Positions 11,118 through 21,604 of a stretch of DNA of 64,000 nt are shown one piece after another. Each line of letters begins with the position of its first letter. The first letter of the stretch is position 1. Origin of the DNA: Berberis thunbergii (Eukaryota > Streptophyta > Magnoliopsida > Ranunculales > Berberidaceae); NCBI GenBank assembly GCA_003290165.1, contig QNQO01007628.1, forward strand, positions 62,001 through 126,000, written 5' to 3'. A program made the position numbers and the translations under genes. Under the pieces are notes generated by a model that was not told where the DNA came from, ran no database searches, and saw only the letters and a list, made by a program, of their open reading frames with translations.

Positions 11118-11929
11118 GTAATTTGTTTATCAACTTGTTTTTTTTTTTTCACATTTCCAAAATAATACATTTGTGATAGTAAATGTCATCTTAAATGTTA
11201 CATTTGAAATATTGGAATTTTGGAAGAGGAAAAATGGGAAATGAAATCCCTTGATTTGAATGTTAAGCATAGTAGTTGTTTGATTGAAACAATCTTCAAT
11301 TATGATTATGTTGTTGGGTGTTTGTTATTCCTTTTTAGAGAGGTTAAATGTCTAAAGGATGTTCATATCCTTTTATTTATCCTATTTATTGATGGATCTG
11401 ATTCTCACCGAAATGCTTTCATTGGAATCTTTCTATCCCTAGTTCAAAGGTAAGATTGAGTTGCTCTAATAGTTTCAGAGGCAAAAGCTAAACACCTCTC
11501 CTTAGGGTGGTGTTATTTGTTCCAGGTTGAGTTTTATTTTAGGATAGTAATCTCCTCAGAGATGGGTTTCTCAGGAAATTGATCGAAGAGAGTGAAGATG
11601 GAAGTATCCTTGATTTTGAGTTTGAGTTCAATCTCTTGTGTTTTTAGTTAAAGTTGAGATTATTATGATTGCTTGATAAAAATGCATTTGTTGTTTTTTT
11701 ATTATGGAGAAAGAGCAAATAACAAAATTTCAAAGATATGGAAAGCTTTTTGTGCATACCGTTATCCATATACAGATGAAATTGGAAACACGCACAGATG
11801 ATCACAGAGGTATGTTATTTCAATCTCTACATATGTATGGTTTTGTTTTTTTATGACTTGTACTTTCTTTCTTAAAGCCATTATAGTACTTTTCACTATG
11901 GAAATTCATTTTGTGTGTGTTACTTGCAG

Positions 11930-12877
11930 TGACCAATGATGTGAGGATGGACAATGAGGAGTTGTTGAATGATGAGTTCTAAATCGGGCTGAGGCAGAAG
12001 AGGGCAACTATAAACTTTATATGATAAACCACTGATTTTCTGTATATCAATTTTGTGATGATGGCTTTGTATCTCACGTTTGTCAGAATATGTTGAGCTT
12101 TTATGAGTTCATGGGTGCAGTCATGCAGGTCTATGGAGAAAAATTCCTTTTACAGATCATCCTTCTTAATTGGACCTTAGTTTGATTAACTTATTGTATA
12201 TCAGATGCCTTAGGCCCGTGTTGATCACTTGCCTCTAATATTTTTTATGGATCTTTGTTCTAAATCGCCTAGTTTGAGGATTTTGTAAACCACAATGCCT
12301 TTGAGCTGCTTCCAAAATCTTGCAAAACTCATCTTGTCTTCAATGATTATATACAAGTAACATATTGTGAGGCTTTCCCTGAGTTTTGGTTTCTTTGGCA
12401 AAATAAATTCTAATAAGTTGATTTGATATGTTACTGCAGGGGACAACATATGTGGCTTTGCTGGGGTTGTGACAGCACTTAAGTTAGTCAATGGGACCTT
12501 AGCTGAGCACACATTTTTGTTCCTTGGTGCTGGAGAGGTAATATTAAATGACACTACTCATATGTTTCACTAGACAAAGATTGATACATGATAGATTGTT
12601 GTTCTTATGCTATATGTCTATAGCTCCATTCTTAATAGGTTCCATCTTTCTTTCTTTTTAGGCTGGAACTGGCATTGCTGAACTTATCTCCCTTGAGATG
12701 TCAAAATAGGTATTGCCATACAACCATGTCTTTATCTGGATATCTTAATTCGAGCAAATTAATGTAGAAAATTAGTATTAATGCCATGAAAGACATGAAA
12801 GATGTATTTTACTCCTGATGCAGACCAAAGCTCCAATTGAGGAGACTCGCAAGAAGATTTGGCTTGTAGACTCAAAG
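11930..12877 (+). pseudogene. NADP-ME: Captured NADP-dependent malic enzyme fragment (multi-exon)
   Basis: Six exon-like pieces with acceptor or donor sites read as plant NADP-malic enzyme, which decarboxylates malate to pyruvate. They are 11930-~12008 (NNEELLNDEF-like, here MDNEELLNDEF), ~12084-12155 (EFMGAV and VYGEKFLLQ), 12273-12356 ([13 protein letters not shown], then THLVFND), 12440-12537 (the VALAGVVTALKLVNGTLAEH region, then TFLFLGAGE), 12662-12709 (AGTGIAELISLEMSK) and 12824-12877 (KAPIEETRKKIWLVDSK). The GAGEAGTGIAE piece is the NADP-binding Rossmann motif. Breaks: TAA at 11980-11982, a frame disturbance near 12100, and CAG changed to TAG at 12707-12709. The N-terminal and C-terminal parts are missing. 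The introns are retained, so capture was from genomic DNA, not from a retrotransposed mRNA. Confidence 0.9.
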
Positions 12878-13362
12878 GTAAGAAAACCTAAGCACTTGAT
12901 TGTCATGAAATGGAGTAAATTCAACATTTCAAACAGCCTTGGGCTCATGAGCATGAACATGTTAATACCCTATTAGAGGTTGTTTATGTAAGAGTCAATT
13001 GATCCTTTTGGAATATGAGGGCAAAATTTTCTCACCTGGACAGGTGTGTCATAGTTCCTTTTAAACAGTTTATATATTAAGTGGATGAGGGCAAAATTTT
13101 TTCACTTGGTTTGTGAAAAAATGGTTGTGTGTCTATCTTTCTTATGATTTCTCTGTTTCTGTTTGGTTGATTCATCCAACTTTTCATCTTGATTGTTTGT
13201 TTTTTGATCAGATCGAGAGTTTTTTCATCATCTTAGTTTGCATGTTTGAGAGTGTCCAATGGTGGGGTTTGATGGCGGTCTTGGGATTGAACCCATTATC
13301 CACCATTCAACAAAAAATATTTGTGTCTGCGTGTCTTTATTGTGGCCAATTTCATGTTTCTT

Positions 13363-13526
13363 TTTGCATCAAGTATTTACGATTCAGTAAAAGCAAACCT
13401 GAACGTCAACCCTGATGCGACAGTGAAACAGTGGAATAGGAAGATGATACTGAAGAGCCTGAGGTTGAAACAGAAACAAAAGAAGCAACATCCACTCCAA
13501 AGGGAGGTGATGAAGCCGCTGCCTGA
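13363..13526 (+). pseudogene. Captured GRP94/endoplasmin-like C-terminal fragment
   Basis: The piece reads FASSIYDSVKANLNVNPDAT and then, after a short 8-base duplication that shifts frame (about 13423-13436), an acidic tail EDDTEEPEVETETKEATSTP ending GGDEAAA and a stop at 13524-13526. A segment of this type followed by a Glu/Asp-rich tail is characteristic of ER HSP90 (GRP94/SHEPHERD) C-termini, recalled rather than searched. A TAG stop lies at 13437-13439. No KDEL-type ending is visible. It lies inside the CACTA element. Confidence 0.5.
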
Positions 13527-13839
13527 TAAAATTTTTGGATAGTCGTTGGGCATATAGTGTAAAATAATAAGATACCATTTTCATGCTCTTTTTCCTAGTG
13601 TTGTTATTTGGCTATATTTTTATAATTCTAATCTATTATTAGGCACAAAGAAAAGGTTTTTCACATGGCATCTTGAGAAATTAATCAACATGTGTTATTA
13701 GTTTTAAGTGTTTACTTTTGAAGAAAATAACACTTTTGATTAAGTCACTCCTTAAGGTTTTTCATTGCATTCAATGATAGTAGGAGAGCAAACTTCATAC
13801 TTAACTATCTGTAATCTTATAACTTTTTTATGACTACAG

Positions 13840-13897
13840 TTGCCTTCATTTCTTGATTGGTTTGTCTGGTGTGTTGTTGACCGGAACTCCTCTTCAG
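13840..13897 (+). pseudogene. Captured exon scrap with SNF2 helicase-like motif
   Basis: Between an acceptor (CTACAG at 13834-13839) and a donor (GTTGCT at 13898) the sequence encodes GVLLTGTPLQ. LLTGTPLQN is the conserved motif III region of SNF2-family chromatin remodelling ATPases. Only about 19 codons are present, so the identification rests on one motif. Confidence 0.45.
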
Positions 13898-14492
13898 GTT
13901 GCTTTCTTTTCTAATTGAACTTCATACTTGTTTCTTGAGGATAATAAATCACATTGTGCTTCTGTTGTTATCTGCCTATATTTACTTCTATCAAAGACAT
14001 AGTTTTTTAAATGTATGGATCATATTGGAAGTGTGTCTTTTTCTGGGCTTGCCTGTTTTGATCTGATTGCTTTGCATACATCTAAGGAAATTTGTGGTGG
14101 TAAAATCACGTTCCTTGATTCTGTTCCATTTTTCACAGCTTCCTCACGAAATAAACCAATGATGATGTCATGTTTGAGCATATGCAAGTGATTAATGTTT
14201 GTTGATGATGGCTTTTATGTTGTAATGATAACAAGAGGACTGATCTGAATCGCACCACATTCATGAATTGGTCAAGGTAACATCAAGAAAACCCTTTGTC
14301 AAGAAGTCCATCTGGATGATGGCTTTTATGTTGTAATGTACTTCCCTTAGGAAACTCAACTTTAGGGATGACACTAAATAGAGTAATTCTGATCTGAGTT
14401 GATTGATTCAGCAGGTTGGGGTAGACTCCCCTTGGCTTTTTGGTAGGGGATTTCAATTTCATAACATGAAGAAGAAAAGGAAGGGGTGTGTA

Positions 14493-14590
14493 CTAGCTGC
14501 TGCTGCTGCTGCCGACTGCTGCTGTCGATAGCCCCTGTTGCTGTTGATGTTGCTGTTTCTGCTGTCGTTGTTGTTGTTGCAGGTGTAGAT
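14493..14590. repeat. Degenerate CTG/TTG triplet repeat
   Basis: A run of GCTGCTGCTGCTGCTG followed by interrupted CTG, GTT and TTG triplets lies within the CACTA element. It encodes poly-Gln on the minus strand only by composition. It is not supported as a gene. Confidence 0.7.
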
Positions 14591-14874
14591 TAATAAGAGT
14601 TTGTACATTATGTACATTCATCATCACAAAAATTATCTCGTTGCTTTCGTTCCTTTTTTTCTCTTGAAACATTATGTACATTCATCATCACAAAAATGTT
14701 TAGATCATTCAACATTTTTTTTAGCAAAAGGAAGTGAAAATAATACATTTTATTTTCTTTTGCTTGATCACCAACATGGTGTTTCTTGTCTTTGTCACAA
14801 TGAATTTCGAGTGCTCAGGTTAATGCATACATGATAAGATGTAATAAAAAGTCATTTGATAGTTTAAAAAAAAA

Positions 14875-15110
14875 ATTGCTATGTATACTTACCATAGCGT
14901 TTTTAGAGTCTACCATAGCGGTTTTAGAGTCTACTATAGCGTTTTTAAAACGCTATGGAAGAGGCTACTATAGCGGTTTTGAAACGCTATAAAACCAAAC
15001 TTACCATAGCGTTTTAAAACCGCTATAATATTTCCTGAGTCTATTATAACGTCGGCTGTCATAGCGATTACTGGTATCCTACCATAGCGATTTTTAAACG
15101 CTATTGATCA
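14875..15110. repeat. Subterminal repeats of the CACTA element
   Basis: Many copies of CCATAGCG(A/G/T)TTTT and its inverse AAAACGCTAT are packed here. They correspond to the 'AATAGCGTTTT' / 'AATGCTAT' motifs near 10455-10490 at the other end. In CACTA elements such arrays bind the TNPA-like protein. Confidence 0.8.
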
Positions 15111-15620
15111 CAAATTTTCTTGTAGTGAATCTCTCAATTTCCTCCCTTTTTATATATAGAAGTGCATTGAAACAAAGAGAAAAAGATTCAGACGGTTTTG
15201 ATTTTGGATAAGATCAACAACTGACTAGGAGATAAATATATGTAATCGACATACTTTTTGTTACACTACACATCACGTGAAGTTGTACGTACTGACAAAG
15301 TTGAAAAGACAAAGCATAAACGATAATAAAGAAGTTAATTAAATATGAAAATATACTACTTATTATGGCGATAATTGATGGGTTGGATGTGATACTTTGA
15401 TACCTATAACAACAAAGTTGTAGTTTCATGTTGTTGAAACATATGCACATAAAATCAAACCGGTATATTGTTTTTGGATATATTAGTTGCAGTCGCACTA
15501 CACTTGATTTTGTTAGTCTTGTTGTACATGACGACAAAGTTTAAAACAAAAAATATCGACAAATTAAAATTAAGAAGTTATTAAAAGATACTCACTTAAG
15601 TCTCATTTTGTTAAAAGATA

Positions 15621-15830
15621 CAAATAAAGGTCAGGGTTTTTTTTTTAGTAAGAAAAACATTCACAACAAAACCTTTGGTGCACTGCACTTTGAAACTGGT
15701 GGAGTGAACCCAAAAGTTAAATGGGTTTGACCATGTTGGAAGTGGCACACAGTGAGTGTGCTGAGCGATGACTCGCACCACTTTTATGTGGTGGCTGATA
15801 TGATCGATTGATATACTGGATGCTTCTAAC
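15621..15830. repeat. Degenerate direct repeat, copy 6, abutting the F-box promoter
   Basis: This truncated copy has 'CAAAACCTTTGGTGCACTG' and the anchor GACCATGTTGGAAGTGGCAC near 15730. It stops about 90 bases before the F-box start codon. The repeat array therefore runs directly into the promoter region of the F-box gene. Confidence 0.6.
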
Positions 15831-15861
15831 ATTCCCCCATGCATAAAACCCTCATTTTCTG

Positions 15862-15868
15862 TATAAAA
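15862..15868 (+). promoter_or_regulatory. TATA-like box of the F-box gene
   Basis: TATAAAA lies 50 bases upstream of the ATG at 15918, with a similar ATAAAAC at 15843-15849. A CT-rich stretch and an AGAGAGAGAG leader precede the start codon. Spacing fits transcription starting near 15892-15900. Confidence 0.5.
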
Positions 15869-15917
15869 CCCCTCATTTTCGTCCCCCTTTGCTCACTCCA
15901 CCGAACAGAGAGAGAGA

Positions 15918-17194
15918 ATGGCAGAGAGTTTGTTTCCAAAGGTTTTTCATTCCATCCAGCCAAGATCAGCATCAAAGCAAAAGGCTGATCAAGACCCCAT
16001 TTCAATCATGAAGAATCTTCCTCCAGAGATCACCGCAAACATTCTCTCTTTCTTGCCGGTAAAATCTGTGTTTCAATGCAGATCGGTATGCAAAGCTTGG
16101 CGCTCGGTGTTAGACAACCCTAATTTCAGAAACTTACACAACTTGAATTCATCTTCTTCTTCTGCCGAACCCGATCACCGATCCCCTTTGATGTTCATTC
16201 CTTACAATTATCAAGGTGAAATGGTTCTCTTACAAAACTATGATGTTGTTTCCGCGCCCATTTCTATTTGCAAGTCTTCGAAAATCAATATTTCATTCTA
16301 TCATAGATCTTTGTTGTGCAAAGTGAGTTGTTGCAAGGGTCTGTTCCTTTTCAATGGAAGTGGTATTTCTCCTCCTCATATGTCTGTTTGTAATCCCATC
16401 ACACGAGAGTATGTTACTCTCCCCCCACTTGATCCCGAGGATCAGGATTATTATGATAGTGCATCTGGTTTTGGTTTCGATCCCTTGTCTGGGAAATTCA
16501 AGGTTATTCATATTGTTCATCATGACCCTGATGAAGAGGCCAATGAAACCCGTGCATCACATGTACAAGTATGTACCCCAGGCTCTAGTTCATGGAAACA
16601 TTAGTAGACCCTCCTCCGGGTTATGTGTCTGACATTTCACATGCATATGTCAATGATTGTGTTCATTGGATCAGTGGGAAAGCAATGGACTACATGGATG
16701 ATGAGGATAACCCTGTGTCCCATCACATTGTTTCGTTTGATTTTCGGTTGGAAAAATTTGGGCTTCTTCCGGTTCCTGAACTTTGTTGTATCACAAACGG
16801 AGCTTCACCTAAGTCTGCCGGTGTGATACTTGGGCTATTAGGAGGTTGTCTTTGTTTATCAGATTGTTATGAAGATTTTTATGAAATATGGGTTATGAGG
16901 GAATACAATGTGGCGGGATCTTGGACCAAGCAGTTTGTTATTGCAAAAAACATGTTGACACACAGTGTGAAGGATTTTTCGAGTTTCGCTGTTTATCCTA
17001 TTTCCTTTGGCAAAAGCGGACAGCAGGAGTTATTACTTTGTGACTCCAAGTTACTGGTTTCATACAACCTTGAGACAGGAAGAGCTATGCCTCTTTTGGA
17101 CGGTCGAATTCTGCAGCTCTTGTACAAAGCTCGCCATTCCCTTTTTGAAGCTTTTCCTTATGTTGGGAGCCTCATTCCGCCGGTGTCACTTTGA
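15918..17194 (+). pseudogene. F-box protein with F-box-associated domain, one frameshift
   Basis: Plant F-box proteins are substrate receptors of SCF ubiquitin ligases. The first frame (15918-16604) has an F-box at residues about 32-75: LPPEITANILSFLPVKSVFQ followed by CRSVCKAWRSVLDNPNFRNL, which contacts SKP1. FBA-type beta repeats follow, including CKGLFLFNG, CNPITREYVTLPPL and GFGFDPLSGKFKVIHI. The frame stops at the SSWK position near 16600 because one A is missing. The second frame (16592-17194) carries on the same protein with YVNDCVHWISGKAMDY, IVSFDF, LLGGCLCLSD and a closing LLVSYNLETG. Together these give the usual length of about 425 residues in a single exon. The start ATG has a TATA-like box and AG-rich leader. 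Apart from the single deletion no stop interrupts either half, so it is either a very young pseudogene or a sequencing or assembly error. Confidence 0.85.
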
Positions 17195-19056
17195 AAAAGA
17201 AAGGGAGGCGTTGAAGAAAAATTGCATAAGGAAAGGCAAGGTAATAAATTTTGACTCATCTTTTATTTATTTGTTTATCCATATTATGCATGTGCCCCAA
17301 GATGTTTGTTATATATGTACACTAGTGCAGTGTTGTTCAAACCTTACGATTCACAAATTGAATCTTAAGATTCAAATCCAATCTCATAGGAGTCGATTTA
17401 ATTGGATGAAAAAATTGGGAAAAAAAATGTATGATTTGATTTGCAAATCGTATTCCAAATCGCGATTCATGATTTGACCTCAAATCACGCGATTGGATTT
17501 GCAGGTTCCATATGACTTTTCAAAGCTTTTAAACCTAATTTTACTATGTTTATTTGGGGTTTCATTAATTTCCTAACATCTCAAACATCAAATGTTCATT
17601 GTATACCATTATACCAAGATTATTCAAAGAGTCAGACTCTACACGTCACAAAACAACTAGGGGAGCTTATTTTTCAGTTTTTATAGTCCTTTTTATATTA
17701 CTTGGATCACCTTCCCAAACCAACACTCTAAACATCATGAAGAAAACTCTCTTTGGAGTTAGTTATTTTGTCCTTTTTTTTTGGAAAACTTATAATGATT
17801 GGCATTATTTGATTATGAAATTTGAGGTTATTATAGTTATTGATTGAGTTATAATTTATTTTTGAAATAACTAATTTTATTATTTACATGGAAATAGATA
17901 CATCTATGTGATGGTTATATTTTCTACATTTCACTCTAAGATCTTAAAAATCTTACGCTTACAGTATCATGTGTGATAGGATTCGAAAGACCCCCTTTCC
18001 GGTTTATGTACTAATTTATGATTTTGCACTAATATATACCCGTGCCATTGACACAAGCCACACATTTTCCTTGTAACGTCTATCCATGCTTTCAGCACGG
18101 ATATCGTAACATGTCTTTGGCATGCAACTCGAATTGATGGTCGTGCTTTCAACACTCCCTAACAAAAGCCTTCACGGCTCTTTTTTTTTTTGTTCCATCA
18201 TTCCATGCTTATGAACTGAAAACACCGTAGAAATCAAACTACTATAAAATTAGCAAAGTCACTTCATACAACTTACAATTGCTTTAGATATAAAACACGC
18301 ATAGCATAGAGGAACTTCTTGTTATTTTCTCTCGAATAAAGTAATGACATTTGGAGGTTTAATGCTACCTTGGAATAAAATCTATTTATAATCCCCATAC
18401 CAAAATAATCAATACGTTAATGAATAAGCCACATTGAACCTCTTTCGGTCTTTCCTTCTACTTTGATGCTCCATTTTCATCACAAATTGGGCATTGTCTG
18501 ATGAAGGAAGGAAAATAATTCAAAGAAACAAACAACAATATTTATGTGTCTAACTAAAAATAAAAAAATAGTTATGTACAATCCTCATGTTCACTATAGC
18601 TCAACCAGTTATTAACCCAATTTGTTTCTGTATGCAAATCTAATTCCCTGTGGAGAAAAGGGTGAAAAGGCCCACAACACATACTGCCCTGGTCATTAAC
18701 TACCTATTGAAAATTCAACAAGCAAATGAGATTCAAAATGATCTCTCCAATATCCAAGAGGTAACTTTCAACATGATAGAATTACGACAATGAGACCTCA
18801 AGTGAAGCATCAAACATATAGATCCTTTCACTTCTAGGTGAAAGGGTCTATATAACATAGACTAATGACAATGAGTTTCCGTTTAAAGTTTTCAGAGGTT
18901 CTCTTTAAGGCACGCCGATTTCGTGCCAATGTGTTAAACATAATTCATTCAAGACTTGAAGTTGAACAGATCCATCATTTTGATAACTCAGTTATTCTCG
19001 ATCCCTAATGGCAGTGATGTTACACTCAGCCCAAGAAGATACCATAAGTTATCAAT
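17195..19056. other. F-box 3' flank and spacer
   Basis: No gene is supported. The stretch 17335-17520 is built from repeated 'GATTCA/AAATC' words and resembles a decayed dispersed repeat. The rest is AT-rich spacer. Confidence 0.4.
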
Positions 19057-19968
19057 TGAACTCCAATGATGCACGGACTCGGATATGCATGTCGTGTCGG
19101 ACATGGATACGACATGACGACTCGACAATTTTCAAAAAAATAAGATTCGGAGAAACGGTCAAACTTAATTTTTTAATATATATTTTTTTGTAACTCATAT
19201 AAACATAAAATCATAAATAATACTATTAAAAATCCAAACATGTTGCCTAATATCATTAAACCAATGGAAAAATATATTGCACAAGCACTAGTCACCAGAA
19301 GTTGATGGAGAAACATTTGGATTTATTTTACAAATAAGCAAAGTTGCCCTGCTTCAACAAAACCACACCAAATCCACTAGTCATGAAATCACAATACAAG
19401 AGTCAGAAATTTCCAGTCTCTTAAACCCAGTTCTCTTGTTTAAAATCTCACAAGAACTCCAAGAAAACCTTAGTGTATCAGCAAGAACAACTCTATAGTA
19501 CTTGCTATAGTTTCCTCGTGCATCTTATCATACAACCACATCTCATTAAACCAGGCAAGAAGCTCACAGGAAACAAGACACAGAGATGAACCAAAGGTCA
19601 AAGATAGAGCATTCAAGGTGAACACTGAGAGCAAAAATCGCAGAAGAAAAAAAAGGGTACCTGAGGACGACATCCTTCCGTCGATTGATCCCTCTCACTC
19701 TGTCAATCGATCTCCCTCTCTTTCTCTCTCTCGATCACTCAGCCGATCCCTCTCCTCTCAACCGATCTCTCTCTGTCGATTTTTGTTAGGGTTTGCTTTG
19801 AATCGAAAAGGAGCCGAGCTGAGGATTATATACCCCGTGTCGAGGTCTGTCAATGAATTTTGACCATTGACCACGTGTCAAATACGTGTTGGGCGCCTAT
19901 CCGTGTCCGACACGTATTTGACACGCGATACGGAGGTTTCCGGAGAGTCGGTGCATTAGAGTTGAACT
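19057..19968. mobile_element. Putative TIR element carrying a captured first exon
   Basis: TTGAACT occurs just outside both ends (from 19057 and again at 19962-19968). The left end reads CCAATGATGCACGGACTC, and the reverse complement of the right end reads CTCTAATGCACCGACTC. Both inner flanks continue with GTGTCGGACA-type words, as in the common plant 'GTGTCGGACACG' elements. Inside, the minus strand has a CT/GA-rich leader-like stretch (19690-19800) leading to ATG TCG TCC TCA G followed by a GTACC donor near 19660-19673. This looks like a captured 5' leader and first exon. The target duplication is not certain. Confidence 0.4.
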
Positions 19969-21550
19969 TTCTTTCCCCATGTTTCATGAATGGACTCTAA
20001 CTAAACTTCTCTTTCCCATGAAAATATGTGGAATGCTGGTGGGTTCAACAAATGACTTTCAAGACAATGACATAAGCAACATCCATGTGTGAGATTCATC
20101 AAATTAGGAACTGAACTTCTCAAACATGGAGAAGCGAATGAGAAACATTGAACATGCAGCATACATGGATAAAAAGTCTAGTTAGTAACCCATACATCAA
20201 ATGATGTACAAAACATCCAGTAAGCATATCACCTATCAAATAGTGTAGAACTACACATACGGATTAAGGGATCGGAAGACTGATAAAGCAAAGATGAAGG
20301 GGAAGAAAAACCTAATCTGTTAGAGAAGTTTACTTTGAGAGGGGACTGAGACTAAAAAAAAATCCCAAATTAACAATAATAGCCATGCCAAACAATAATG
20401 GAAATTAAAAGAAGGAAAAGTAAGAGATGAGGGGTAAATGAAAGAAACCATACATATAATACTTAGATATGAATTGCGTCTATGGTTTTTCCGTTGTTTT
20501 TGTTGAGAGAAAGAGTGAAGGGAAGAGGTCGAATACAAATGGAAGGAGTGACTTGGTTCGGTGAAGTGAAGTAGCAAAGAGAGTGCCGAATGTAGAGAGG
20601 AGACGGTGAGGACTGAGTGGTTGAGAGTTTGAGAGGGGAGGGTCTGCGGAGGCATGGGAAGAGATGCTTTTGCATAGAGAGTGCATTGAGGAGGGATTAA
20701 GAGGGATAAAAACAGAGCACTGGGAATTTTCTCCTGATCATCTCTAGGCAATCTTCTTTATTGTAACAGTAAAATACCCTTGTGTTTTGTTATATAGATA
20801 GATACCTTCTTGGTTCAATTTCCTTGACTACTCTTATATATATGAACCAACTGTGGTAGAGGCTTTAAGTATGATTAGATAGAGGATTTTTATTTCTAAC
20901 CCATGGACTGTAGAGGCCTTGTAAAGTCATAGACTACAACAGAGTTTTTCAAGATGATAATAGTACTGTTGCTCAATTTTCTTAGTAGAATTTGTATGTT
21001 TCTTTAGTCAATCTAAGAAATCTATTTTGTTGACTGGATTGTTTGGTGTTTTTTTCATCCCTAACTAGCGTAAAGAGCACAACTTCTTTCTTTTACTTGG
21101 GTTTTCTTCATGTTGACCATGATGACCAGAAGCATCATGGTTCACGGTGACTGATTACTGAGTGTGTTCATCTAGAGATTAAATCTTTTTGAAATGTTAT
21201 TTTTAGGCATAGAACAACTTGGAATGAATAACACCTACAGCCTAACTCATAAAGCACTAAATCATGGCATTGTGTATAGGCTTTAATCAATAAGGCAATA
21301 ACCAGTAACCAGTAGCCAAGCACACACTACTGCAGTTGATTAACCTAGAGACACTCTTAAAGGTCTCAAGCTGGACCTAACTGGACCAAATCGAGTGTTT
21401 TTATACAGGCTGCTGTTGTTTACAACTTGCAAGGGATTTTGCTAACCATAGTGCTTTTAATCTGATGCTACATGATGGCATAATATCAGACTGAGAGTTT
21501 AATGATAATGCTTATAATTTTTATTTTGTTTATATTGATTTATTTATTTA

Positions 21551-21604
<54 letters not shown>

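Larger units (their letters stand above)
10421..15127 (+). mobile_element. Complete Pack-CACTA transposon carrying host gene fragments
   Basis: It begins CACTACAACAAAAATGATC at 10421, and the reverse complement of its end is CACTACAAGAAAATTTGTGA. AAT is duplicated at 10418-10420 and 15128-15130, the 3-bp duplication expected of CACTA elements. Subterminal 'ATAGCGTTTT'/'AAAACGCTAT' repeats sit at both ends and are dense at 14880-15110. No TNPD-type transposase is visible in its 4707 bp, so it depends on an autonomous relative. Instead it holds exon-like fragments of an unrecognised protein (10718-11117), NADP-malic enzyme (11930-12877), a GRP94-like C-terminus (13363-13526) and an SNF2-like motif (13840-13897), all on the + strand. 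Confidence 0.9.
10151..15620. repeat. Degenerate direct repeat, copy 5, split by a CACTA element
   Basis: The left half is 10151-10420 (anchor near 10287-10325). The right half is 15128-15620. The halves join cleanly when compared with copy 4: copy 4 reads ATGGATTAATCTCTATTCTC near 9577, and here ATGGATAAAT is followed by the CACTA element and then AATCTCTCAATTTCC. The empty site therefore confirms both the element's borders and its AAT target duplication. Confidence 0.8.

Noticed and set aside
10859..11170. 103-codon minus-strand frame
   Set aside because: Antisense shadow of the captured exon at 10718-11117.
14493..14681. Poly-Gln encoding minus-strand frame
   Set aside because: It is a CTG/TTG microsatellite within a CACTA element, with no homologous domain.
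20320..20751. 143-codon minus-strand frame (MPRDDQEKIPSALFLS...)
   Set aside because: Ser/Leu/Pro-rich product of a GA/CT-rich region, with two other overlapping frames of similar length. There is no recognised domain or conserved feature. It could be part of an untranslated leader.
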